Positions 53,441 through 62,877 are shown, numbered from the stretch's first letter. The stretch: DNA of 64,000 bases from Oenococcus sicerae (GCF_004102045.2 NZ_CP029684.2:744001-808000); one strand, 5' to 3'. Numbers and translations are program-made. The notes: generated by a model from the letters alone, not told the origin.

Positions 53441-53827
53441 ATGGCTAAACGAGTTCCACCTTTTTTAACACCTCCGGCAATCGTCTCGATCGTGATCGCT
53501 TTGGGAGCTGTCAATGTTGTCACAAATGCAACGACACACACAAGCGAAGGATCACCAGACGTGAAGCGTCTGTCTAGTTCGAATTCTGCTAGTTCGGCGA
53601 CAATTAAATCAAAATCTAAAAAACCTGCCAAAGATGATTCTTCCAGCAGTTCAACATCGCTCAGCTCTTCTGTAAGCTCCTCTGCAGTATCTAGTTCCTC
53701 GGATGATTCATCTGCGGATGTTTCAACCTCCGCAAGCTCGAGCAGCTCTTCTACGGCTTCGAATTCTGCCGCAGCAGCTTCTTCGTCAAGTTCATCTTCG
53801 TCAAGTTCATCAACAGGAGGCCAATAA
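53441..53827 (+). CDS. Ser-rich single-pass protein of unknown function
   Basis: A 128-residue protein. A basic N-terminus and one hydrophobic helix (about 10-28, PPAIVSIVIALGAVNVV) are followed by a low-complexity tail of Ser, Ala and Thr with a Lys cluster near 57-62. Long Ser runs sit near the C-terminus. There is no LPxTG or other anchor. It could be a membrane-tethered extracellular stalk. Its TAA overlaps the ATG of the next gene by one base and carries that gene's AGGAGG ribosome site, so the pair is coupled. Confidence 0.65.
   Translation: MAKRVPPFLTPPAIVSIVIALGAVNVVTNATTHTSEGSPDVKRLSSSNSASSATIKSKSKKPAKDDSSSSSTSLSSSVSSSAVSSSSDDSSADVSTSASSSSSSTASNSAAAASSSSSSSSSSSTGGQ
53780..53809 (+). 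repeat. 15-bp tandem direct repeat in Ser codons
   Basis: TCTTCGTCAAGTTCA occurs twice in tandem, each copy encoding five Ser. It is in frame, so slippage would change tail length without a frameshift. Confidence 0.85.
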
Positions 53828-54624
53828 TGGGAATCGGCTTATTAACCTTAATTAACCAATGGCTAGGTTTTTTTAGCGTCCGGAATAAAGCTAGAGGCCG
53901 TATCTATTCTCTTGTGGGTCTCGCGGCCAATTTTTATCTGCTGTATATCGGTATCCGTTTGGTTATCAATCAGCAAGTCTGGGGCTGGCTGATTTTGTTG
54001 GCCTTTATTGTGCTGCTGTATTTTTCAATTTTGAATATTATCTACTACTTCACCGATAAGACTGTTAAGTGGGATATTTCGCCCATTATCGATCGCGCTT
54101 TGGGCGGCAGCGGCAGCGAAGAAGAGGCTGCACTAAAAACGGTTCCGGCTAATGGCTTGTATACGCGTGATCAAGTATTAGATACGGTCATCGTTTCTGA
54201 TTATGAGCAGCAGCAGAATTTAAACTTTTTATTTCAGCAGATGCAGGAAGCGAAATTGGTTTCCAATGGTTATGGCCAGATGTCGCATGCTAGTATCAAA
54301 AAATATTTGGCTGAAAATGGCACTATATCAGCTAACCACCCTGGCAGCTTGATTCCTTATTTTGATATGAAATACGCACCAAACGGTTTGATTATTTATG
54401 GTGGTATTAATGAAATTGCCGCTCGTCCAATCGGCTTGATCACAAAAGTTGGCTTAAGCGATGCGATCACCGCCCTGCAAGGCTATCATTTATCCCTTGC
54501 GTCAGCTGTCATTCATGGCGGTACTGGCCAGGTACTGGATCCTGAAACTGGAAAAACTGTTACTGTTCATATTCCGATCTTTGTCACTGCTGAAGTTGCC
54601 TATCAGCGGCGAAGCAGTATTTGA
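53827..54624 (+). CDS. Membrane protein, DUF6681-like
   Basis: A 265-residue protein. Two or three N-terminal helices (about 30-75) precede a soluble C-terminal domain. I recall related proteins from lactobacilli under DUF6681, but that assignment is tentative. The soluble part contains VPANGLYTRDQVLDTVIVSDYEQQ, a helical segment, and a beta-rich end with YGGINEIAARPIGLITKVG. No catalytic motif is recognised. It is translationally coupled to the Ser-rich gene, so the two may form a complex. Confidence 0.6.
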   Translation: MGIGLLTLINQWLGFFSVRNKARGRIYSLVGLAANFYLLYIGIRLVINQQVWGWLILLAFIVLLYFSILNIIYYFTDKTVKWDISPIIDRALGGSGSEEEAALKTVPANGLYTRDQVLDTVIVSDYEQQQNLNFLFQQMQEAKLVSNGYGQMSHASIKKYLAENGTISANHPGSLIPYFDMKYAPNGLIIYGGINEIAARPIGLITKVGLSDAITALQGYHLSLASAVIHGGTGQVLDPETGKTVTVHIPIFVTAEVAYQRRSSI

Positions 54625-54648
54625 CATCGTTCATTAAGGTGTTATTAT
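54621..54648 (+). promoter_or_regulatory. Promoter of the tetR gene
   Basis: TTGACA (54621-54626), a 16-base spacer and TATTAT (54643-54648). The operator at 54661-54678 begins near the transcription start. Confidence 0.55.
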
Positions 54649-54660
54649 TGAAAACTATAC

Positions 54661-54678
54661 GGAATGAATAATCATTCC
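54661..54678. promoter_or_regulatory. TetR operator O1
   Basis: GGAATGAATAATCATTCC has 7-bp arms GGAATGA/TCATTCC around ATAA. It lies between the tetR promoter and gene, and is the exact reverse complement of O2 at 55301. Confidence 0.85.
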
Positions 54679-54701
54679 TAATTTGAGGGGGATGATTATC
54701 A

Positions 54702-55283
54702 ATGCCTGAATTATCAAAAGCAGTGGGCAAAAAAGACGCTATTTTCGCAGCGGCACTGCAGTTGTTTTCTCGGCGAAGTTTTGACGGTACAACAATTCCG
54801 GAAATTGCTAAAGTTGCCGATGTTGGTGCAGGAACGATCTACCGTTATTTTTCTTCTAAAGAAGATTTAGTTAATGAATTATTCATTAAAACGCTGGATG
54901 ATTTTATCAGCCATTTACAAGCGGGAGTTCCTGATCAAGCTGATACTTGGGTTCAGTTTCACCACTTGTTTGAAAATGCTTGGCGATATGTTATGAATAA
55001 CGTCGAGACTTTTCTATTCATCAATCTGCATGATGAAGGTACATATTTGAATCAGCAAAGTCGTGAAAGCTATTCGCGTATGTGGGGTTATATTGCTGGC
55101 ATCATTGAAAAAGGTGCAAAAAAAGGTGATCTGATCGACTTAGATCCCAAGTTCGTGGCTAGTTTAGTTTATGGTCCCTTGATCCCGATCTCGAAGCGCT
55201 TTGACGGTCAGGATCATAAGGCTTCTAAACAGTTGGCGCGTGCTCTAGAGGACGCAACTTGGCGGGCTATTAGCACGAAGTAA
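54702..55283 (+). CDS. TetR-family regulator of the MMPL transporter
   Basis: A 193-residue regulator. The N-terminal HTH reads DAIFAAALQLFSRRSFDGTTIPEIAKVADVGAGTIYRYFSSKEDLVNELF. An all-helical ligand domain follows. The ribosome site is GAGGGGG. Identical-arm operators before this gene and before the transporter show that it very likely represses itself and the efflux gene. The inducer is unknown. Confidence 0.92.
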   Translation: MPELSKAVGKKDAIFAAALQLFSRRSFDGTTIPEIAKVADVGAGTIYRYFSSKEDLVNELFIKTLDDFISHLQAGVPDQADTWVQFHHLFENAWRYVMNNVETFLFINLHDEGTYLNQQSRESYSRMWGYIAGIIEKGAKKGDLIDLDPKFVASLVYGPLIPISKRFDGQDHKASKQLARALEDATWRAISTK

Positions 55284-55300
55284 TTTCGTTTGGTCAAAAA

Positions 55301-55318
55301 GGAATGATTATTCATTCC
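55301..55318. promoter_or_regulatory. TetR operator O2 before the MMPL gene
   Basis: GGAATGATTATTCATTCC has the same 7-bp arms as O1 with the centre reversed (TTAT). It lies 20 bases before the transporter ATG, upstream of GGAG. Confidence 0.85.
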
Positions 55319-55337
55319 GAAAAATTGGAGATGGGTT

Positions 55338-58300
55338 ATGGAAAAAATATTAAAGAAATCAAGAATTTTTATTGTTGCTTTTTGGCTGATAGCGGCTGTG
55401 ATAGCTGCTTTTGCCTTACCGAATGTTGATCATTTAGTTCAGACAAAAGGACAAATTACAGTTCCAAAAAATAGTTATATTCAAAAAGGCACTCGTTTAC
55501 AAAAAAAATTAACACCTGGGCAGTCTAGCAGCGATGATATTATTGCCGTTTTCAATACCGGCAGCAAATCAAAATTAAGCAGCCGACAAATCAGCAAAAT
55601 CAGGCAAGCGGTCAAGAAAGTATCAAAAGATAAGTCGACCTACCACATTAGCAGCGTCACGTCCTTATTGGATGGCAAGTCAATACAAAAACAGCTGACT
55701 TCCAAAGATAAGACGACGATGCTGGTCCAAATTTCGGTTAAAAGTGATCAAAGCCAAATCGGGAATCGATCCAGCAAAATAAAAAAGGCCATGCATATTA
55801 AGGGCCTGACTTTAAAAATGACCGGGACCGATCTAGTTAATTACGATTTTCTCTCCGCATCCCAAAATGGTGTTAAACAAACGGAAATTATTGCCATCAT
55901 TTTCATTTTAATTGTGTTGATTTTCGTCTTTAAAACACCAGTCGTGCCTTTGATCAGTTTAATAACTGTGGGTATTAGTTTTATCGTGTCCTTCTCCTTA
56001 GTGACAAATTTGGTCCAACATTTTAATTATCCTTTTTCTAATTTCACGCAGGTATTTATGGTGGTTGTTCTGTTTGGGATTGGTACCGATTACAACATTC
56101 TCATGTATACACGTTTTAAATCGGAAATAGCCGGTGATGATGACAATAATCGGAGTGCAGTGAATACGATCGCAGCCTCTGGTCGGACTGTTCTCTTCTC
56201 AGGTTCTTCTGTTCTGATCGGTTTTGCCACGCTGGCCTTGGCTCGTTTCAGTCTTTATCAGGCCACTAGTGCTGTTGCAATTGGTGTACTCGTTCTCTTG
56301 TTAGTCTTAACTACTTTGAATCCGGCGCTCATGAGTTTGTTTGGCAAACGGCTTTTTTGGCCTTCGAAGCGCTTCTCCGGCGAAAGCCAGTCCAGATATT
56401 GGCATTTTTTGACCTCAGGAGCTGTTAAACATGGTTTTATCAATGTGCTCGTTATTGTATTGATCGCTGCGCCATTTGCTGCAATTTTCTCTAATAAGCT
56501 GAATTTCAATGATTTATGGGAAGTGTCAAATAAATACGAATCCAAGCAGGGTGTGAATTTAATTCAAAAACATTTTCCAGCCGGATTTTCTTCACCGGTA
56601 ACTGTCGTTATTTCTAGCGACAAGCGTTTGGATAGCAATACGAGTCTTTATGATCTGGATTCGATTCAATCAAAATTAACTAAAAACAAAAATGTTAGCG
56701 AAGTAATGGGCGTCACGCGGCCCTTGGGTGATAAAATCAATCAGCTGTATGTCGACAATCAGCTCGGAACTTTGAATTCAGGTATTACGAAAGCCGGAAA
56801 TGGTGTTTCGACTATCAACAGCGGTTTAAAAGATGCTCAAAACCAGTTGGACAAACAACAGACTAATACGGCGAGCGTACAAAAACTGATTGACGGTACT
56901 AGTCAGCTCCAAAGCGGTTCTTCCGAATTGCAAACTGCATTGAATACTTTGCAGACCAAATTATCAACAGGTGCGGCTGGTGCAGCTGAATTAGATAGTT
57001 CCCTAGGGACTTTATCTAGCAGCACAGCGACTTTAAAATCAGCTGTTGACCAAATTCTAACTGGTAATGAGAAAATTATGTCAGCTGTTCAAAGTTCAGC
57101 CATTTCCGCTAGCGAAATACAGCAATTAGAGGAGCTGGTCGCTTCACTACAACAGTCTTATCCTAATGATCCACGGCTGACAGCATTATCGAAGGCACTG
57201 TCGCAACTGAGCAGTTTGCCTAGCAGTCAGGCAGAACTGATAAGCAATTTGCAAAAATCCAATACGGCTCTTACACAAGTAGACAAAGGTCTTGGCACGA
57301 TGCAGACTGGTATTGCTCAGATGCAGACCGGCGCGAACCAACTCTCATCTGGCATGCAGACGGGTGCTAGCGGCGCTGGGCAGATCGCCTCTAAAACACA
57401 GGATCTGACCAAGGGCTTAGCCCAGGTACAGTCCGGTCAGCAGGAAATGAAGACGGCCTTAAACCAATTGATCAGTAAAAGCAAAGAACTCAAAACTGGT
57501 TTGGGAAAAGCATCAGATGGTTTGAATCAAGTGAGTGATGGTCTAGATCAAGGGCAAAGTTATGTAAGTCAATTGATAGGTAATGCTTCTGACTGGTTGA
57601 ATATTCCTAATTCAGTCTTGCGTTCCAAGACCTTTAAACAGTCTTTGGATCAGTATATGAGCCCTGATCGCAAAACAACCAAAATCACTGTGATTTTAAA
57701 AATGGATCCTTTTTCTCATTCGGCAATGTCTGCAACGAATAATTTACGCAAGGTCGTTTCCCATTCACTGCAAGGCACTAGTCTGGCTGGATCGAAAATC
57801 GGCATTACCGGTACCAGTATGAAAAATTATGATCTGCAGCAAATATCGACCTCTGATTTTTTGAGAACAGCTATCATTATGTTAATTGGTATCACGATCG
57901 TCCTATCCTTCATTACGCATTCAACGCTGCACGCTTTTATGATTATCGCTTCTCTAGCAGGCACCTATTTTGCCTCGCTGGGAATTGGTGAAAAAATTAG
58001 TCAAATATTCCTGGGCCGCGATATGCTTTCTTGGAATGTACCCTTTTTCAGTTTCATCATGCTGGTTGCGCTTGGTGTGGATTACTCGATCTTTGTTATG
58101 AGACGTTTTGACGAAGAGAGAGGAACGACCAAAGAACGGCTGGTTGCGGCTTCAACACATCTGGGTTCTGTCGTCATTTCGGCAGCTGTGATTCTGGGCG
58201 GTACTTTTGCCTCAATGATTCCATCAGGCATTTTAACTTTGGTACAAGTTCCGATCGTTGTTATTGTCGGCTTAGTTATTTTGGCCTTCGTTGCGATTCC

Positions 58301-58391
58301 AATGTTCGTGCCAGCTGGAATTTCGGATATTGAGTGGCTGTTGATGAAACATGTTGATGCAACTAAACGAGCTGCCCATAAAAAAGATTAA
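55338..58391 (+). CDS. MMPL/RND-family transporter
   Basis: A 1017-residue protein. Helix 1 (about 10-28) and an extracytoplasmic domain (about 30-180) precede helices 2-6 (about 182-340), with GIGTDYNILMYTRF, and helix 7 near 370. A large outer domain (about 395-830) has a long heptad-like segment (about 485-760) rich in LQSGSSELQ- and MQTGANQLSSG-type repeats. A second helix bundle (about 835-1000) has LGVDYSIFVMRRF. The GxDYxxF Asp residues are the expected proton-relay sites. Such YdgH-like pumps export lipids, toxic compounds or surface factors. It is controlled by the adjacent TetR. Confidence 0.9.
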   Translation: MEKILKKSRIFIVAFWLIAAVIAAFALPNVDHLVQTKGQITVPKNSYIQKGTRLQKKLTPGQSSSDDIIAVFNTGSKSKLSSRQISKIRQAVKKVSKDKSTYHISSVTSLLDGKSIQKQLTSKDKTTMLVQISVKSDQSQIGNRSSKIKKAMHIKGLTLKMTGTDLVNYDFLSASQNGVKQTEIIAIIFILIVLIFVFKTPVVPLISLITVGISFIVSFSLVTNLVQHFNYPFSNFTQVFMVVVLFGIGTDYNILMYTRFKSEIAGDDDNNRSAVNTIAASGRTVLFSGSSVLIGFATLALARFSLYQATSAVAIGVLVLLLVLTTLNPALMSLFGKRLFWPSKRFSGESQSRYWHFLTSGAVKHGFINVLVIVLIAAPFAAIFSNKLNFNDLWEVSNKYESKQGVNLIQKHFPAGFSSPVTVVISSDKRLDSNTSLYDLDSIQSKLTKNKNVSEVMGVTRPLGDKINQLYVDNQLGTLNSGITKAGNGVSTINSGLKDAQNQLDKQQTNTASVQKLIDGTSQLQSGSSELQTALNTLQTKLSTGAAGAAELDSSLGTLSSSTATLKSAVDQILTGNEKIMSAVQSSAISASEIQQLEELVASLQQSYPNDPRLTALSKALSQLSSLPSSQAELISNLQKSNTALTQVDKGLGTMQTGIAQMQTGANQLSSGMQTGASGAGQIASKTQDLTKGLAQVQSGQQEMKTALNQLISKSKELKTGLGKASDGLNQVSDGLDQGQSYVSQLIGNASDWLNIPNSVLRSKTFKQSLDQYMSPDRKTTKITVILKMDPFSHSAMSATNNLRKVVSHSLQGTSLAGSKIGITGTSMKNYDLQQISTSDFLRTAIIMLIGITIVLSFITHSTLHAFMIIASLAGTYFASLGIGEKISQIFLGRDMLSWNVPFFSFIMLVALGVDYSIFVMRRFDEERGTTKERLVAASTHLGSVVISAAVILGGTFASMIPSGILTLVQVPIVVIVGLVILAFVAIPMFVPAGISDIEWLLMKHVDATKRAAHKKD

Positions 58392-58395
58392 TAGA

Positions 58396-58423
58396 TAAAA
58401 CAGATCTGATGAGGTCTTTTTTT
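58396..58423 (+). terminator. Terminator after the MMPL gene
   Basis: AGATC (58402-58406) and GGTCT (58413-58417) form a short stem including one G-T pair, flanked by A-run and T-run. Confidence 0.6.
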
Positions 58424-58488
58424 ATTGCCTTTTGATTTGGAAGAATTTTCATAAATTGTTAGACTCAGTATAGAAAGAAAAGAGGAAC

Positions 58489-59058
58489 ATGAAAGTAATA
58501 GTTGGGCTGGGCAATCTAGGTGCAAAATACGCAAAAAATCGTCACAATGCTGGTTTTATGGCGATCGACAAGTTAGCACTGCGTTTGAATGTTAAATTTT
58601 CTTTGAAACAAAATCTGCATGCTTTTTTAGCTGTTGCTAACGTTGAAGGACAAAAAGTCTATCTTGTAAAGCCGATCACAATGATGAATGATTCTGGTAT
58701 TGCTGTGAAAGCTGTTTTGGATTATTTTGGCGGCAAGATCAATGATTTAATTGTTTTTGTCGATGATATTGATCGTGATTATGGTCAATTGCGAATCAAA
58801 AAAGCTGGTGCTTCCGGCGGCCATAATGGTTTGAAATCAATTGAGGCTAATATTGGCAGCCGAGAGTTTTTGCGTATTCGAATCGGTACTGGTCGTCCGG
58901 CACATACTGCTCAGTCAGTGATCAAACACGTTTTAGGAGATTTTACGCAACTGCAAATGGAACTCGTCAAGCCAAAAATTGATGATGCTGTTTTAGCGGC
59001 GCTGGATTTGATTCAAGGAGCTGCGCTGAATACCGTGACGAATCGTTACAATAATTAA
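58489..59058 (+). CDS. pth: Peptidyl-tRNA hydrolase
   Basis: A 189-residue enzyme freeing tRNA from drop-off peptidyl-tRNA. It has IVGLGNLGAKYAKNRHNAGF with Asn9 and catalytic His19, KPITMMNDSG, FVDDIDRDYG and GGHNGLKSI. The usual GLGNPG is GLGNLG here. AGAGG lies close before the ATG. It overlaps mfd by one base (TAATG). Confidence 0.95.
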   Translation: MKVIVGLGNLGAKYAKNRHNAGFMAIDKLALRLNVKFSLKQNLHAFLAVANVEGQKVYLVKPITMMNDSGIAVKAVLDYFGGKINDLIVFVDDIDRDYGQLRIKKAGASGGHNGLKSIEANIGSREFLRIRIGTGRPAHTAQSVIKHVLGDFTQLQMELVKPKIDDAVLAALDLIQGAALNTVTNRYNN

Positions 59059-62000
59059 TGATGTATGCATTAACAGGCTTTCTCAGTCAACTGCCACTAA
59101 TAAAAAAAATTGCCGCTAATCAGACTGATAAAAATTCAGTGCAATTAATCAGCGGTGTCAATGATACGCCCAAAGCTGCTTTGGTCGCTGGGATTTTTGC
59201 GCAGTTTAAAGCTGCAAATATTAATAAACGCATCCTGTTATTGACTGATACACAATTCCGGGCTGATCAATTAACGGCTGATTTAACTTCTCTGCTTGAT
59301 GAGGATTCTGTTTTTGAAATGCAGGTCGAAGAATCTTTGGCGATCGAGACGGCTATTGCTTCACGTGATGCTGATTTGAGTCGCGTTCTGGCTTTACAAG
59401 CTTTTCAGTCGAATAATAGTGCGATCATCGTGCTGCCTTTTTCTGGCTTATCACGACGTTATCCGGCCGCCGATGTTTTCAAACAAGCCGTCATCGAGCT
59501 GAAAATTTCTCAATCTTATCCACGTGATCAATTAGCTAGAAAACTAGTCGAAATGGGCTATCATCGACAGTCCTTAACAGCGAATACCGGTGAATTTGCG
59601 ATTCGCGGTGAAATCGTTGATGTCTATCCGATTAATTTCGACCAGCCGATTCGTTTGGATTTTTTTGACGACGAACTGGAATCAATGCGCTATTTTGATG
59701 CTGATTCGCAAAAATCCTTGGATAAAGTGGCATCAATATCCATTTATCCTGTCTCTGATTTTGTGCTGCCTCATGCCGAATTTACTGAAGATGTCAAAGT
59801 ACTGGAACAGGCTTTTATTGACCACCGCAAGAATCTAAAAGGTGCTCAGAAGAAAAAACTGACTGATTTTTTTAATCCTTTGCTAGCATCAGCGAAAAAA
59901 TTTGTTTATGATCGTGAAATTTTGCCTTTTTCTGAATACTTTTTAAAACATTCGCTGTTCGAATATCTACAGCCCGATGATTTAATTTGCATTGATGATT
60001 TTGCCCGCGTTAATGATCAATCACAGCTGCAGGCACAAAAAAATGCCGAATGGGAAACGGATCGCTTAGCTGAATTTAAGCTATTGCCAAATTTAAGCAT
60101 TAAGCTTGATGCTATTGATCTGATCAAACATTCTCAGCAAAAACTATCGAATGGCAGCGGTCGTTTTGCCAACCCAAAAATTTACTTGAGTAATTTAACT
60201 CGCGGTTTAGTTGGTATTACTTTTACGAGCAAGACCGAAGTGATCAGTCGAGTGATGCAGCAGTATTTTGGTCAGATGCCGGCTTTAAAAATGGATCTGG
60301 ATTCATATCGCAAACGTGGTTTTACGGTTATCTTAGAAGCAAGCAGTCGCGAACGGCTGTTGTCTTTACAGCGGACCTTGCATGATTTTTCAATGAATTT
60401 TGCCATTACTGACAGTATTTTGGTCGGTACTGCTCAGCTGCAGGTCGGTAGTTTGTCACATGGGTTTGAATTACCTGAAGAAAAGATCGTCGTGATGACC
60501 GAGGCTGAATTGTTTGCCAAAGTTAAAAAACGCGTTCCCCGCCATCAGACCTTCTCTAATGCTGAAAGAATCACGAGTTACACAGAACTAAAACCTGGTG
60601 ACTATGTTGTTCATGTCAATCATGGTATTGGCCGTTATGAAGGGCTGACAACGCTGGAAGCCAATGGCGGCAAGCAAGACTATATGACGATTGCCTATGC
60701 GCAAAAGGCTAAAATTTTCATTCCAGTCACACATTTGAATCTGGTTCAAAAGTATATCGGTGCTGCCGATGCTACGCCTAAAATCAATTCTTTGAATTCG
60801 ACCGATTGGGCTAAAACCAAGCGACGTGTCACGGCTAAAGTTGAAGATATTGCCGACGACTTGATCGCATTGTATGCCAAACGCGAGGGAGAAGTCGGCC
60901 ATCGTTTTCCAGTCGATGACGACCAGCAGCAGACTTTTGATGATGATTTTGCTTATCCTGAGACGGTTGATCAGCTCCGTTCGATCAAAGAAATCAAGGG
61001 CGGCATGGAGGACAAAAAACCGATGGATCGTCTATTGGTCGGCGATGTTGGTTTTGGTAAAACCGAGGTGGCCTTTCGGGCAGCTTTTAAAGCGATCGAA
61101 GATCATAAACAAGTAGCTTTTTTGACACCAACAACGATCTTAGCCCAGCAGCATTATCAAACAGCTGTTGAACGTTTTTCTGATTTTCCGGAAATCAGAA
61201 TTGGTATGCTATCCCGCTTTCATACACCGAGTCAAAATAAAGCTGTGATCGCCAAATTGAAATCGCATGAAATCGACATGGTCATCGGTACACATCGTTT
61301 ATTATCAAAGGATGTTGCCTTTGATGATCTTGGATTTTTGATTATCGATGAAGAACAGCGTTTTGGTGTTAAACACAAAGAGAAAATCAAACAATTGCGT
61401 GCCAATATTGATGTTTTGACCCTAACAGCAACACCGATTCCACGGACCTTGAATATGGCCTTGGTCGGTGCTCGCGATTTGTCGGTTTTGGAAACACCTC
61501 CGGCTAATCGTTTTCCGATCCAGACTTATGTTTTAGAAGAAAATTGGCCTGTCATCGCCGATGCGATCGAAAAAGAGATGTCACGTGGCGGTCAAACATT
61601 TTTCCTGCATAATCGTGTTCAAGATATCGAACGGACTGTTGCGCAAATACAGCAAATCGTGCCCGATGCTAATGTTGGCTATATTCATGGCCAAATGAAC
61701 GAGACGCAGCTGGAAAACGTTCTGATGGACTTTTTAAACGGTGTTTACGATGTGCTGGTCACCACGACAATTATTGAAACGGGCGTTGATATTCCCAATG
61801 CAAACACCTTGATCATTGAAAACTCAGAACGTTTTGGTCTGTCGCAGCTTTATCAATTACGCGGTCGTATCGGCCGTTCCAATCGCTTGGCTTATGCTTA
61901 TTTCACTTATCCTGGTGACCATCAGCCAAGTGAAGACGCTCAAAAGCGTTTAGAAGCGATTCGCGATTTTACAGAATTGGGCTCTGGCTTTAAACTAGCC

Positions 62001-62624
62001 ATGCGCGACCTGGCTATTCGTGGTGCAGGCGATCTTTTGGGCAAACAGCAGCATGGCTTCATTGATTCAGTTGGCTATGAACTCTATCAGCAGATGCTCC
62101 AGGAGGCCGTTGCACAAAAACAAGGCAAGAGCAAAGATATTAGTCATACAAATGCTGAAATCGTGCTGCAGATAGAAGCCTTGCTGCCAGCAGATTATGT
62201 CAGTGATTCCTCTCAAAAAATTGAGATCTATCAACGAATTCGCAAATCCAAGACAGAAGCTCAGTTCCAAGAAGTACGCCAAGATCTCGTGGACCGTTTT
62301 GGTCCGATCCCGATGGAGGTTTATAATTTGTTTGCTCTGGCCCGCCTGAAAAATGCCACTGATGCCGCTAATGTTACAAACCTGAATGGGGATGTTTCTC
62401 AAGTGAAAATCATGTTTAGCAAAAAAGCCAGCAGGATCTTAGGCGGTGAAAGTATTTTCAAAACATTAAAAGATCTGCCTTACAAAGCACGTGTGAAGGC
62501 AGTCGACGATCAGCTGGAATTGACAATTATTTTAAATCAAGATGATCAGTTGACTCATTTGGCCGTGGTTACGAATTATCTAAAAATTGTTTATGAGGAG
62601 TTGAAAAATAATGCGTCTAGATAA
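59058..62624 (+). CDS. mfd: Transcription-repair coupling factor
   Basis: A 1188-residue translocase that removes RNA polymerase stalled at lesions and recruits UvrA. The N-terminal UvrB-like region includes RGEIVDVYPI. The RNA polymerase interaction domain includes LKPGDYVVHVNHGIGRYEGL. The helicase core has Walker A GDVGFGKTEVAFRA, DEEQ box LIIDEEQRFGVKHKE, TATPIPRTLNMAL and QLRGRIGRSNRLAYAYF. A C-terminal TRCF domain ends the protein. It is coupled to pth and overlaps the next gene by 14 bases. Confidence 0.97.
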   Translation: MMYALTGFLSQLPLIKKIAANQTDKNSVQLISGVNDTPKAALVAGIFAQFKAANINKRILLLTDTQFRADQLTADLTSLLDEDSVFEMQVEESLAIETAIASRDADLSRVLALQAFQSNNSAIIVLPFSGLSRRYPAADVFKQAVIELKISQSYPRDQLARKLVEMGYHRQSLTANTGEFAIRGEIVDVYPINFDQPIRLDFFDDELESMRYFDADSQKSLDKVASISIYPVSDFVLPHAEFTEDVKVLEQAFIDHRKNLKGAQKKKLTDFFNPLLASAKKFVYDREILPFSEYFLKHSLFEYLQPDDLICIDDFARVNDQSQLQAQKNAEWETDRLAEFKLLPNLSIKLDAIDLIKHSQQKLSNGSGRFANPKIYLSNLTRGLVGITFTSKTEVISRVMQQYFGQMPALKMDLDSYRKRGFTVILEASSRERLLSLQRTLHDFSMNFAITDSILVGTAQLQVGSLSHGFELPEEKIVVMTEAELFAKVKKRVPRHQTFSNAERITSYTELKPGDYVVHVNHGIGRYEGLTTLEANGGKQDYMTIAYAQKAKIFIPVTHLNLVQKYIGAADATPKINSLNSTDWAKTKRRVTAKVEDIADDLIALYAKREGEVGHRFPVDDDQQQTFDDDFAYPETVDQLRSIKEIKGGMEDKKPMDRLLVGDVGFGKTEVAFRAAFKAIEDHKQVAFLTPTTILAQQHYQTAVERFSDFPEIRIGMLSRFHTPSQNKAVIAKLKSHEIDMVIGTHRLLSKDVAFDDLGFLIIDEEQRFGVKHKEKIKQLRANIDVLTLTATPIPRTLNMALVGARDLSVLETPPANRFPIQTYVLEENWPVIADAIEKEMSRGGQTFFLHNRVQDIERTVAQIQQIVPDANVGYIHGQMNETQLENVLMDFLNGVYDVLVTTTIIETGVDIPNANTLIIENSERFGLSQLYQLRGRIGRSNRLAYAYFTYPGDHQPSEDAQKRLEAIRDFTELGSGFKLAMRDLAIRGAGDLLGKQQHGFIDSVGYELYQQMLQEAVAQKQGKSKDISHTNAEIVLQIEALLPADYVSDSSQKIEIYQRIRKSKTEAQFQEVRQDLVDRFGPIPMEVYNLFALARLKNATDAANVTNLNGDVSQVKIMFSKKASRILGGESIFKTLKDLPYKARVKAVDDQLELTIILNQDDQLTHLAVVTNYLKIVYEELKNNASR

Positions 62625-62877
62625 ATATTTGAAAATCAGTCGTTTAGTTAAACGGCGCACGCTAGCTAAAGAATTCACAGACCAAGGTCGTGTCACAGTA
62701 AATGGCAAAGTTGCTAAGTCATCTAGTAGTGTTGCTTTGGGCGATGTGCTGATCTTGGCATTTGGCGGCCGTATTTTGACGATCAAAATCACGAATGTTT
62801 CAGAAATTGTCAAAAAAAATGATGCTAGTGAGATGTACGAACTGATTTCTTCGGAAAATCGCTCAAAAGAAAGTTAA
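62611..62877 (+). CDS. rqcP: S4-domain RNA-binding protein (RqcP/YabO-like)
   Basis: An 88-residue protein consisting of an S4 domain: MRLDKYLKISRLVKRRTLAKEFTDQGRVTVNG, then AKSSSSVALGDVLIL. Homologues (RqcP, Hsp15-like) assist RqcH in ribosome-associated quality control. Its position between mfd and divIC is the standard Firmicutes place. A short acidic tail follows the domain. It starts inside the end of mfd with GAGGAG upstream. Confidence 0.9.
   Translation: MRLDKYLKISRLVKRRTLAKEFTDQGRVTVNGKVAKSSSSVALGDVLILAFGGRILTIKITNVSEIVKKNDASEMYELISSENRSKES

Noticed and set aside
60588-60902. 104-codon minus-strand frame inside mfd
   Set aside because: It is antisense to the conserved RNA polymerase interaction region of mfd.
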